Positions 41,218 through 53,341 of a stretch of DNA of 64,000 nucleotides are shown piece by piece; the first letter of the stretch is position 1, and every line of letters starts with the position of its first letter. The notes under the pieces are model-generated. The model was not told the DNA's origin and did not search any database. It was given only the letters and a program-made list of their open reading frames with translations. Origin of the DNA: Vanilla planifolia (Eukaryota; Streptophyta; Magnoliopsida; Asparagales; Orchidaceae); the NCBI GenBank assembly GCA_023846275.1, contig JAIUJO010000233.1:77001-141000 (forward strand), in the 5' to 3' direction. The position numbers and the translations under genes are program-made.

Positions 41218-41250
41218 AATTTAGATAAATGTATCATAAACAATGTTATG
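41218..41250. other. Orientation switch B1 to A2
   Basis: Reverse-orientation sequence is recognisable to about 41,235 (AAGTTGAAGTGG, then TTTAGATAAATGTATC, which fits the GAGATAAATTGTATGAG part of the reversed unit). From about 41,244 it is forward (TTATGATTTAGGTGGCATTT fitting CTTTATGAGACATTTTGATT, then CCTGATTTATTTGGATGATA). At most about 10 bases between the flanks are unassigned. The unit next to the junction has also lost the stretch between the two GAGATAAATTG-like words. Confidence 0.8.
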
Positions 41251-44200
41251 ATTTAGGTGGCATTTCAATGCAAACCTGATTTATTTGGATGATATTATGT
41301 GTGATCTCTATAATATCAAGGAATGTAATTTTGCTCATATAATTTATTTTTTTTCTTCAAAATTTTCATTTTATTATTATTATTATACTACAAAGAAAAA
41401 CTTATTCTCTTCTAATGAGACATATGCATCACTTTGATTTTATCACATTGCACTGCTTTAATTGTCTTATTTTATCTTTAATATATATCTAATTAATATT
41501 AAAATTATAATTTATTATTTATTATATTTTTTATATTACTAATTGGTAATATTTCAAAAAATAGTTTTCCATGAGAAGAAGTGTACATCATCAGTCTCGT
41601 CATGATGTGGTTTATGCATTTAAAAATTAATTTTAAGCTCTTTAGTTATTTATATCTAATTTCTCTTTATTTCAAGCAAATTTTAAACATATTTTGATAG
41701 GGATGAAACAAACTTCATTAAACTTTCTTAATGTGCTCTATCCAAAAAAAATATTCATTTTATCTTTGAAAATATTAACATTTCAAGCGTTTTAACATGC
41801 TTTAGGAGGAATTTTTATCCGTACTAGTTTTTATGATGAACGAAATTAAGTCAATCCTCTTAATATCACTTTCTACAGCATTACGATAAAACTTATCCCA
41901 TTTCTTAAAATATTTCTTTTCTATTTGGATATATTTCTATGAAAGCTATACAACACTTTGATTTTGTTATATTACATTACTTCAACTACCTTTTAGCTCT
42001 AGAATAAATCTCCTTAATATTAAAATGATGGCTTATTATTATTTATGTCATTTATTTTAATAATTAGCGGTATTTCCACACAAGGATTGAAGTAAACAAA
42101 ACAAACATCATTCGTCTTTCCTTGATATGCTTCATTTTTTTCAAATTTTGATTTATATACTTTTATAAAATTTTTAAAAGGGTTTCGACATGCTTTATAA
42201 GACATTTTGATTCATATTTGATTTTACAATCAAGGACGTTACACTTGACCCCTTTAATATCTCCGAATTAAATTTGTTTGTGCAATTTATCTAATTTTTT
42301 TAATGATTCTCTTTGATATTTTAATAATATTATGTAACATTAAATCTTCTCTTATAGAATGTTTACATCTCTTTGATTTTATTATATTAGATTGGTTCAA
42401 TTTATCTCATTTTAGTAACAATATATATTTAATAATATTTAAATATTAATTTATTACTATTTATGTTTATTTACTTTATTTATTCGCAATAAGTCTTAAC
42501 ATGATTAAATGGAGATGAAACAGCCAAATTTGGAGGGAATTCAAAATATCTTATGGAATTTTATCCAATGAAATATACATTTTAAAATTTTTGTATATTT
42601 TGTGTAAAGCTTTTGCATACTTTATGAGACATTTGGATTCATAGCTCATTAGAAAATCTTCAATGTTACACACTACTTCTTACTATCTTGGAATGCAACC
42701 TTCTCCAATAATTTCTCTCATTTCTTACGTAACTATATTACTAAAAAAATTCTCTTTTTTACCTTTACAATACCTTAAGTTGCTAATATTACATTACTTT
42801 AATCTATCTCATTTCATGTTCATTATAATAATAATTTTTAATTAGTTATGTTTATTTGCTTTCATAATTCATTGTATTTCAGAGCAATGTTTGATGGAGA
42901 TAAAACATGTCGTTAGTCTCATCTCAACCAGCTCTACCTAACTAAATAATCATTTTTATTTTTGAAAATGTTTTCACTAAGAATGTTTCTCTTTTATGAG
43001 ACATTTTGATTTTTTCTGGATTTTCTTGATCTCTTTAGAATTTGAGAATACATCATTTATTCAAAAGTTTCATTTGATTTGGTCACATAACATTGCTATG
43101 CTTTTGTTACATTATATTCCATTAATTGATATTAATTGAACTTTAATATCTATTTTCTTTATATTAAAAAATAACTTATTATTATTGTAGCCTATTCAGA
43201 TTTTATAATTCACAATTATTCAAAAAAAATTCCAATTAAGATGAAAATAAGATTTTTGGATTTGCCTCAATGAGTTCTACCCAATTAAATATTATTTTGC
43301 TTACTTTTAAATATTTTAGTTTTCTGGGTTTTTGGTATGTTTTCTCTGAAATAATATTTACATCACTTTTCTTTTTTAGATTGCATTACTTCAATATATC
43401 TCATTTAAACTGTAATATAAAATTAATTAATATTAAAATAAAATTTTATAATTACATAACTAACTTTACTTTAGTAATTTTTAACAATTCAAAACCAAGT
43501 GCAATCGACATGAAAGACACTTCGGTTAACTCACATTGACATGCTCTATCATATTTAATATTCATTTTTAAGTTTTTGAATAATTTATTACTAAGAAATG
43601 CAACACTTTTAAAGAGAAATTTTTGTTATTGACTAATTTAATGATCAAGATTTTTACACTCAATATCCTTATTGTGTTGTAAAGCAACTTTCAAGTTTAA
43701 TTGATCCAATTTCTTGAAAACTTTCACTTTAAGTTTTTTATTATTATGCTCCAATTATCTTCTTGTGTGACTAGTGAATTTCTATGATTTTCTTATATTA
43801 CATTACTTTAAATTATCTCATTTCAACTAATAATATACATAAATATATATAATACTTAATTAATAATTTATGCTAAATTACATTTGTATCTCACAACATT
43901 CCAAATGAGGTATGACTAGTACCAAACAACCATAATCGAAAATATCTCAACAAGCTCTATCTAATTAAAACTTCATTTCTACATATTTTTACTAATTTAT
44001 TTTCTATTGTCTTTTGATTCTTTATGAGAAAATTCAATTTGTACATTATTTAATGATTGAAGACATTACATATAATCTCCTTAGTATCTTGATATGGAAC
44101 TTGTTTAATTTATCTCATTTCCTTAAATATATAGAATTGATATGGCTATACTACTATGTAGGTTAGAACCTCCTCTCATGTGACCATTAAATTGCTTTTA

Positions 44201-47200
44201 TTTTATAATTTTATTTTTCTTTAGTTTAGTTCATTTAAGCTTTAATATATATTTTTTAAGTATTAAAATTAGTTTATTTAATTTTTTTGGTTATTTCAAT
44301 TTTTAATTACCAGTATTTAAAAAAGAGATCTGTTTAAGATGAAAGCAGCTATATCCAACACTACATAAACCTTTAAATTTTCCAAAAACTTTCTTTTTCT
44401 AGGTATCTTGTATGTTTTATAAGACATTCCATTTCGTACAAGACATCATTACCTATTATGTTACACACGATGTCCTTAGTAACTTAGAACGCAATTTTCA
44501 CATATTGTTTATATCATTTCCTTAAATGTTTTACATATAATTGGTTATGTTACTATATAACTCTAAATCTACTCTTGTTTGACCATTGCATCAATTTGAT
44601 TTGGTTATATTATTTTTCTTCAATTTATTTGATTTCTAATTTATTATATACTTTCTAAATATTAAAATAAAATATATTAATTATTTTTGCTAATTTATCA
44701 TTTTAAGTAATAGTATTTCAAAATAAGGTTCGATCATGATGAAACAAAAGTCATTACATTCTTCTCGACTAGCTCAATAAAATTTAATATTCCTTTTATA
44801 TATTTTGAAATAATTTTGTTCTCAAATCATGTGATCTTTTATGATATATTTCTATTTGTAATCAATTTTAAGATGAATGATTTTACAATTCATCTCTTTT
44901 TTGTCTTTGAATGCAACTTTCTAGTTAAACGTATCTCACTTAGTCAAATTTTTTTCAATTTATCATATTTATATTTTAATATTATTTATCTTTATAATAA
45001 AATAATAATTCTCTTTTATTTATGTTAGTTTATACTGATAATTCGTAGTTGCCCCAAACTATGTTCTTTAGAAATGAAACAAATGTTATTAGACTTTCAC
45101 CAAAATACTCTATCCAATTAAGTATTATTTTTTATATTTTTTTTATTCTTTTTTCTCTTTTTTCACTTGCTTTATGAGACAATTTTTACATACCTAATTT
45201 GAGGATTGACTACGTAACACTAAAAAATTTTAGAAATGTAGAATGCTACTTTCTAATTCATTTTGCATCATTATGTAAAAGTTTTTATTTGATTTGAATA
45301 CATTAATATGAAAAACTACTTTTTGTGTATAACATTTACATCATTTGCTTAGTTTATATTATATGAATTTATCTCTTTTTAGTTTTTAATATATATATAT
45401 AATTACTTAATATTAAAATAAAAAGTTATAGTTATTTTTGTTGTTTTTTAAATTTTGTAATTCATGATAATTCTAAATGAGGTTAGATTGTCATGAAAAA
45501 TGCTTTTTTCAAGTCATCTAAATTTGCTTTTTCTTATTAAATGTTCAATTTTAATATTTTAAATTTTTTATAATCTATCGTTTCATTAGATTTTATGAGA
45601 ATTTTTTTATTTTTTTAATTTTCACTAGCAATGCACTCAATCATAGAATATTAGAATGCAACTTTACAATTAAATTAATCTCTTTTCTTCAAAATTTTAG
45701 TTTTGAACTTTTTGCATTACTACTTAACTCCAAATCACTTATTTTGTTACCTTTAATTTTCTTTAATTATGTTCTATAACATTGCTTCAATTTACATCAT
45801 TTTACATATTATGTATATTTTATTCAAATTGAAATAGTAATTTATTGTTATTTATGATTAGTTAATTTGGAACTTCATGTAATTCTAAATGAGCTCTACT
45901 TGAGATGAAACATATGCTATTGGATTTGTCTGAACTAGCTCCATAAAGTTAAAAAGAAATTCAAATAATTTTTTAAATATTTTAGTTTTTAAGGATTTTG
46001 TGTATTTTATGGTATAGATCATTTTGTACATGGTATGATGTTCGATGAAGTTATAATGTTCTCCTTAGTATCTTCAACAGCAACATTAATTTATAATTTA
46101 AATAATTCCAATAAATTTCCACTTTTATTTGGATATATTATATTGCTTCAATTTAACTCATTGTATCTTAATTGTTTATTATGCTATTATCAAAATAATA
46201 ATTTATTAATATTATTATTATTTATATTTTTATGTTATAGTGATTATGAGTAAAAGTCTTTACCCTCTTTTAGATGAGCTCTATCCAATTTAACATCCCT
46301 TTTTTATTTCTAAATATTTTAGTTTCTTAGGTTATGCCAATCTTTATGAGACTTTTTCATTTATAGCTTTTTTAACAATCTATGATATTACACATGATCT
46401 TTTTTTCTTGGAGTGCCACTTTCCTAGATAAATTATAAAATTGTTCAAAAGTTTACTCTTTGATTTTACTATATTACGTTACTTTGATTTATCTTACTTC
46501 AACTTTAATATGTATTTACTTAAAAATAAAATAATTATTTGTTATTATTGATGTTTAATTGCTTTGGTAATTCGTAATAATCTCATATGTGGTCCAATTA
46601 AGAAAGAAACAAATATTATTAAAGTTGCCTTAATGAGCTTTACATAATTAATTATTGTTTTAACATTTTAAACAATTTTTAGGGTTTTAGATTGCTTTGT
46701 TGGACACTCTAATTTATAGCTGATCCAACAAGTAAGCAAGTTAGTCCTAGCTGACTTAATATCTTGGAATGTAACTTTGGAATATAATTTACCTTATTTC
46801 ACCATGGTTTTCAATTTTGTTTTGTTGTATGACTATGTAACTCAAAAAGACTTATTTTGTGACCTTTGCATTACTTTCATTTTGTTATGTTACTTCACTT
46901 TAATTTATCTAATTTAAGCATTAAAATTAAAAATAAAAATTATTATTGTTGATGGTTTTTTAAATTTTATAATTTATTGTAATTGTAAATGAGGTTCGAT
47001 AAAGATGGAACAAATGGCATTTAACTCATCTCGATGTGCTCCATCTAATTAAGCATTCATGTCTATATTTTTCTAAATTTTTTGTTTTCTTGAGTTTTAG
47101 AATTGTTTGTGAGACACTTTGATCACATTTGATTTGATTATCAAAAATATGGCACTTGATTTCCTTATTATGATGGAATGTAACATTGTCAAACAATTTA

Positions 47201-50200
47201 GGTTAATTATTTAAATTTTTTTGCATTAGTTTGGTTATATTCATATGAAACTCATATTCTCCTCCAATATGATAATTACAACATTTTTATTTGGTTATAT
47301 AATATTGCTTCAATTTATCTTTTTTTATCTTTAATATATATTTACTTTAACTAAAAAAATATTTAATTAGTTCTTAATCTTAATTATTTTGGTATTTTAC
47401 AATAATTCTAAATGAGGTGCAATTGAGATGAAACAAACTTTGTTGCACTCATTGCAACTGCTTTTATCTAATCAAATAATCATGTAATATATATTAAAAA
47501 TTTTTATTTTCTTTTATTTTGGCAAACATTAAAAGATATTTCAATCCATACCTTACTTTACAATAAAAGATGTTATACTCAATCTCCTTAGCTTCATATG
47601 ATATAACATTTCAACATATTTTTTCCCATTATTTTTTATGTTTCACATTCATATGGTTATATTACTATGAAATTCTAATTCTCCACTCTTGTAACATTTA
47701 CAACACTTTTATTTTGCTTGATTACTTCCTACAATGTAACTCATTTTAGCTTTAACATATATATTTAGATAAAATTAAAATAATAATTTTTTTTATTTAT
47801 GCTTCTCTGCTTTCAAGATTCATAGTAACAGAAAAAAAAATGTTAACAGAGACAATACAAAAAGTTGTCCAACTTTTCTTGACAAGCATTTTCGAATTAA
47901 ATATTCTTTCTTAGATTTTCAATTTTTTTAGTTTATATGGTTTAGGAATGCTTTATATTGTACTTCAATTAATAGATGATACAACAATTAAGGATATTAC
48001 ACTTTATCCCATTGGTGACTTTGAATGTAACATTCTCATAAAATTTATCTCATTTCTTTAAAAACTTTCCATTAGCTTTATTATATTAATATTTTTTAAA
48101 AATCTCTGATGGTGTGGCCTTTAGATTGTAATAATTTTGGTACATCATTGCTATTTAATTTATCTTATTTCTTATTGATATAAATTTGTAAAATATGAAA
48201 AAAAATTACTTTTATGATTTTTTATTTTGTAATTCATAGTAAATCTAAATGAGTCCCAATTGAGAAGAAAACATATAGTTAAACCTAACTCAAATATATG
48301 TGTCTAATTAAGTATTAATTTTTAAGTTATTAATTTTTTTTATTTTTAGAGGCTTTTGCATGCTCTACAAGCATTTTGACTCATGCAGGATAAGTCATTC
48401 TTGTATTTACATTTGATCTCTTTGGTATCATGGAATGCACCTTTCTCATTCAATTTTTTTTATTTATTTGAATATCTCTCTTTGATTTGTATATATTACG
48501 ATGTATCAATTCTATTTATCTCATTTTAACTTTATTGTATATTTATTTAGTATTAAAAAAACATTTAACTATACTTATTCTTATTTAAATTGTTAAATGA
48601 AGTATAATGTCAATTGAGTTTCCATATAGACAAAATAAACATCATCAGACAAGTCTTAACATGTGCTAACTAAATATTCATTTTAATATTTTTCAATATT
48701 TTCTTTTATTTGATTTCGGTACTAGTTACAAGCCAACTCGAATTGTACATGATTTGAGGATCAAGGTTGTTAAACTCCATCTCTATAGTGTCTTGCAATG
48801 GTACTTTCCAAGTCATTGATTTTGATATATTACATTGCGTTAATCCATCCCATTATAAATTTATTATATTTTTAATTAATTTTAAAGAAATAATTTATTA
48901 TTATTTATGGTTATGTTATTTTTTAATTTTAAATTAATTAGAAAAAGAAAACTAAAAAGGAAAATGTCATTATGGTCATCTTCATGAGCCAAATTATTTT
49001 TAAAATGTATTTTTTATATTTTTAAGCATTTAATTTCCATGTGATTTGGCATTCTAGAAGAACCATTTTAATTCATTCCTAATTTAGGGATTGAGGATAA
49101 TAAACCCAATCTCTTTTGTATCTTGAAATACATTTCACATATAATTTATATCGTTTGTTCAATTTTTTTTTATTTTGAGTTGGGTATCTCACTATATAAA
49201 TCAAAATCTTGACTCATGTGATTGTTACATCTCTACAATTTGCTTTTATTATATTCTTTCGATTTTTCTTATTTTAGCATCAATGAATATTTTCTTCATA
49301 TTAAAATAAAATTTGTTGTATTATTTATGCTTATTTTGAATTGTAATTCAAAGTAATTTCAAACAAGATTTGATCGAGAAGAAAGAAATCTACACCCTCT
49401 TTGATGAGCTTTATCTAATTAAATATTCAATTATTTTAAATATTTTAGTTTCCTTTTTCTTAACAAGCTATGTTAGCCATTTTGATTTATAATTAACTTG
49501 ATGATCAATGATGCTACATTCAATATTTCTTAATATCATTGAATAAAATTTTTTAATACAATTGAAATCATCACATCAAATTGTTTGCTTTTTTTGTTAT
49601 ATTTCTATGAAACTCTAATTCTCTTGTAGTATAACCTTTACATGACATTGAGTTTTTTCAGATTATTGTACTTCAATATATCCGTTTCTATTCTAATATA
49701 TTGTTAAAAATATTATAATAAAAATTTAAAGTAATTTATACTATTTTTAATTTGGTCGCCCATAATAACTCCAAAGAAGATCTAATCGCCACAAAAAATA
49801 TTTCAATTAACTAAAAAAGAAATCTTATATGACCCATCTATAACTTTTATTTGGTTATATTATAATTTTTTAATTATCTTATTTTATCTTTAATATATAT
49901 CTAATATTAAAAATAATAATTTATTGTATTTCCAATTATGGTTTGTTTGAGAAGAAACATATGTGGTTGGTTAGTCCATATCAAACTTCATCTTCAAAAT
50001 ATTCTTTTTAAAATTTTTATTCATTTATATGGCATGGTTTTTGCTTGATTTATGAGATATTTTGACTGATACCTGACTTTATGATTGAAGTTGTGATGCT
50101 TGATCTCTTTAACATCATGTAATATAATTTGCTCATGTTATTTATCTCATTCTTCAAATATCTTAGACTTTTTCTATCATTCCATAATTTTCTCTCTTAT

Positions 50201-51584
50201 GACCTACACATTGCCTTTAATTTGTTATGTTATATTTCGTCAAATTTTGTCAATTTAGATTTAATATATATTTACTTGAAACAAAAGTGATTATTTATAC
50301 TTAATTATTTCAATAGTTCATAGTATTTCAAAATAAGGAATAGTTCACAAAAAAAGCATCATTGGACTTGTATAGTTCTCAATGACCTCTATCCATCTAA
50401 ATATTTATTTTATATTTTTTAATTTTTTATTTTTTAAAGATTTGGTCTATTTTATTTGATAGTTTTACTCATATCGAACCTTAAAATCAAAAATATTTCA
50501 TGCAATCTCTTTAGTATCTTAGAATGAATCATTGTTGTATAGTTCATCTCATTTGAGATAATTTTTTTCTTAAATTTTATTATATTAGTATGTTACTATA
50601 AATATCCTACCATAAGATTTAAGAATGCCATAATTTGGCACAATACGTTACTTCAATTTTTATTATTTCAAGTTCAATATATATATTTACTTAATATAAA
50701 AAGAATATTATTATTTATGTTCATTTTCATTAATAATTTGAAATAAATGTAAAGAGGCCCAATTGAGATGAGACAAACATTGTCATACTTTTTCTTACTA
50801 CATCTATGAAATTGAACACCAACTTTTACTTAACTTATTTTATTTTCTTTCAATTTTTCATGCTTAATGAAAAATTTTCATTTATACTTTATTTGTTGAT
50901 TCAAGATATTACAGTATTTTGTATTATTACTTTTCTATAAAATTGGACTCATTAATTCAAATGTTCTTTGTTCATTTAGATAATCACAAAGTAATTGTGA
51001 ATTTCCTCTTTTGTAATCTTGACTTCATCTTGCTTTGGTTATATTTTGTTTTTATTTATGCTTACATGCTTCATTAAATTGTAATAAATTTTAGCAAGGT
51101 GTAATCTAGATAAAATATTATCATTGGACTATCTTTAAAAGCTCTATCCAATTAAATAGACATTTTAATATTTTTAAATATTATATTTAATTTGTTTATC
51201 ATATGTTTTACAATATACTTTGATTTGTTTCTAATTTGACTATTGAGTGTGTTAAGATCCGTCTCTATAGTGTCTTGGAATATTGTTTTTCTAAATAATT
51301 TATCTTATGCCTTAATCTTTTATTATTTGATTTTTTTATATTATTGTGAATTGAGGATTATTCTCACACTTAACCTTGACATCAGTTTGATTTGTCTACT
51401 TTATATTTCTTCAATTTATCTCATTTAAACTTTAACAGTGATATGTGAAATATCAACATTAACTTATTATTATTTTATTTTTATTTTTATTAGGTAATTG
51501 ACAAAAAATCTTTGAGAGGTATAGCTGAGATGAAAAAAACATCATTGGACTCATTTTGATTAGAAATATTTATTTAAATATCAA

Positions 51585-51617
51585 TTTTTTTTTTCAAAAA
51601 TTTTTTTTTTTTTTTTT
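51585..51617. repeat. T-rich run (T10-C-A5-T17)
   Basis: Ten T, one C, five A and then seventeen T, in the AT stretch that follows the landmark of a forward unit (GATGAAAAAAACATCATTGG at about 51528). It continues directly into GGCATGTTTCATGAGAAATT, the normal next segment. It is an expanded homopolymer inside a unit, not a poly-A tail of a retroelement, because repeat sequence continues in phase on both sides. Confidence 0.85.
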
Positions 51618-53214
51618 GGCATGTTTCATGAGAAATTTAAATTAATGCTTGATTTGATGATCAAGGATGTTACACTCGATCTGCTCAGTTGCTAAGAGTT
51701 CAACTTTCATAAACAATTCATGTCAACAATTTTAACTCTACACTTTAATTTATTTATGTTACAAGGAAACTCAAATCTCTTCTGATGTGACCTTTATATG
51801 TCTTATATTTGATAATCCCATATTGCTTTAAATCTTCACACTTAAATTTTGATTTATATTTAATTAATATTAAGATAATAATTTGTCATTCTATATTTTA
51901 ATTACTTTGGTATTTTGCACTACATCCAAATGAGGGACAATTAAGATAAAACAAACAATGTTGTAGTTATCTCCATGAGCCCTATCAAACTAAAGATTCA
52001 TTTTTTCCTTTTTAAATATTTTATTTTAAAATATTTTAACATGTTTTAAGGGACATTTTCATCCCATTTTAATATTAGATTCAAGGATGTTATGCTAGAT
52101 CTCCTTAGTATGTTAGAATATAAATTTTTCATGCAATTCTCCTGAGTAAACAAAATTTTTTGTCTAAGATTTTACTATTTTAATATGTAATTAAAAATCT
52201 TCTATTATGTCATATGTGAAACCCTTTGATTTTTTTATCTTACATTAATTCAATTTATATTTTTTTAACTTTAATAAAAGTTTACTAAATAATAAAATAA
52301 TAATTTGTTATTATTTGATCGTAATTTATCTCGTAATTTGCAGTAAATTTAATAAGCTATGATCGAGATGAAATGAATGTCGTTAAGCTCATTTTGATGA
52401 GATTTATCCCATTCAAATTGCCATTTTATCATTTTAAATATTTTATTTTATAAGATGTTTGCATGACCTTTAAGATATTTCTATTTGTGACTAATTTAAT
52501 AATCATGGATGATATACTCAATCTCTTTAGTATCTTGTAATGTAGTTTTCTACCAAAATTTATCTCATTTCTTGAAATTTTTAATTTTTATTTTGATATA
52601 TTATAGTGAAGCTCAAATTCTCTCCTCATGTGACATTTATATCACTTTAATTTTGTTATACTACATTTAATTTCTTTTGTTTTTTCTTTAATCCACATTT
52701 ACATAATATTTAAAAAGAAATTATTAATATTTATGCTTGCTTACTTTGGTAATTCTTGGTTATTCTAAACAAGTGCAAACAAATTCTCTGAGATTAAATT
52801 TTAATTTTTATATTTTGAGATATTATATATTGCATGGTTTTGAGACTATTTATGATATACTTATTAATACTTAATTTGATGATTAAGGATGTTACATTGA
52901 GTCTTCGTAGTGTGTTCTATTATAACTTCCTTATAAATTTTATCATATTTTCTTATAAATTTTCTATTTTGTTATATTATTTAACAATTTAACTATAAAT
53001 TTCCTCTTGTGTGATAATCACATTGTTTTGATTTTATTATATTGCATTACTCCAATTTATCTTACTTTAACTACAAGAAATATTTACATAAAAGTATAAT
53101 GATACTTTACTATTATTTTTGTTTGTTTAGTTAGGCAACAAATAAAAACTCAAAACTAAGTATAATTGAGATGAAACAAATGCAGTTGGACCCTATCAAC
53201 ACCATAAATAACAT

Positions 53215-53280
53215 GGAACATTCCTCCCAATACTTAGGCAATTATTCGAAAAAAGGTTGAAAAATTGAAAACTAAGTTTG
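53215..53280. other. Patch not matching the monomer
   Basis: Between a good landmark (GAGATGAAACAAATGCAGTT at about 53168) and a good TATGCTTGATCTACTTAGTA segment (from 53282), the sequence does not resemble the AT stretch or the TGAGACATTTTGATTCATAC segment expected there. It includes TTCCTCCCAATACTTAGGCA. It may be strongly diverged or a short filler insertion. It lies about 50-120 bases before the A2/B2 switch. Confidence 0.5.
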
Positions 53281-53324
53281 TTATGCTTGATCTACTTAGT
53301 ATCGTGGAATTCAACTTTCTTTAC

Positions 53325-53341
53325 AAAAATGACATAAATAG
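53325..53341. other. Orientation switch A2 to B2
   Basis: Forward sequence ends with TTAGTATCGTGGAATTCAAC and TTTCTTTACAAA. Reverse sequence starts with AATAGAGTTACCTAGATATA, which fits AGAGTTACATAGTAATATAA. No inserted element is visible. The reverse unit that follows is shortened: it jumps from the second TAATATAACC-like word to TTTTAAAAATAAATATTTAA by about 53,390. Confidence 0.82.

Larger units (their letters stand above)
36401..41236 (-). repeat. Satellite block B1, last part, reverse orientation
   Basis: Landmarks lie near 36585, 37015, 37405, 37760, 38120, 38525, 38935, 39348, 39750, 40085, 40328, 40695 and 41112. The landmark near 39348 (GACGTTTGTTTCGTCTCC) is well preserved and keeps its CpG sites; the one near 37405 is nearly gone. 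The step 40085-40328 is only about 243 bases because the unit has an internal deletion. The last unit is interrupted at about 41,236, where the orientation flips. Frames at 37613-37798 and 39025-39231 are repeat translations. Confidence 0.88.
41244..53335 (+). repeat. Satellite block A2, forward orientation
   Basis: The monomer is forward again. Landmarks lie near 41580, 41705, 42100, 42515, 42900, 43240, 43510, 43920, 44340, 44740, 45075, 45495, 45905, 46245, 46605, 47005, 47430, 47850, 48268, 48638, 48962, 49380, 49790, 49955, 50345, 50770, 51110, 51525, 51945, 52368, 52775 and 53170. Full steps are 400-425. Two steps are very short (41580-41705 and 49790-49955) and come from large internal losses. 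Units at 46.1 and 46.45 kb share the same roughly 60-base deletion. The last unit (after 53170) contains a patch that does not match the monomer, then ends in the CTTAGTATCGTGGAATTCAA segment before the flip. Frames at 42663-42845, 43270-43539, 44816-45028, 46035-46253 and 51243-51428 are repeat translations. Confidence 0.9.

Noticed and set aside
51585..51617. Poly-A or poly-T tail of an inserted retroelement
   Set aside because: Monomer sequence continues in phase on both sides; there is no inserted body or target-site duplication.
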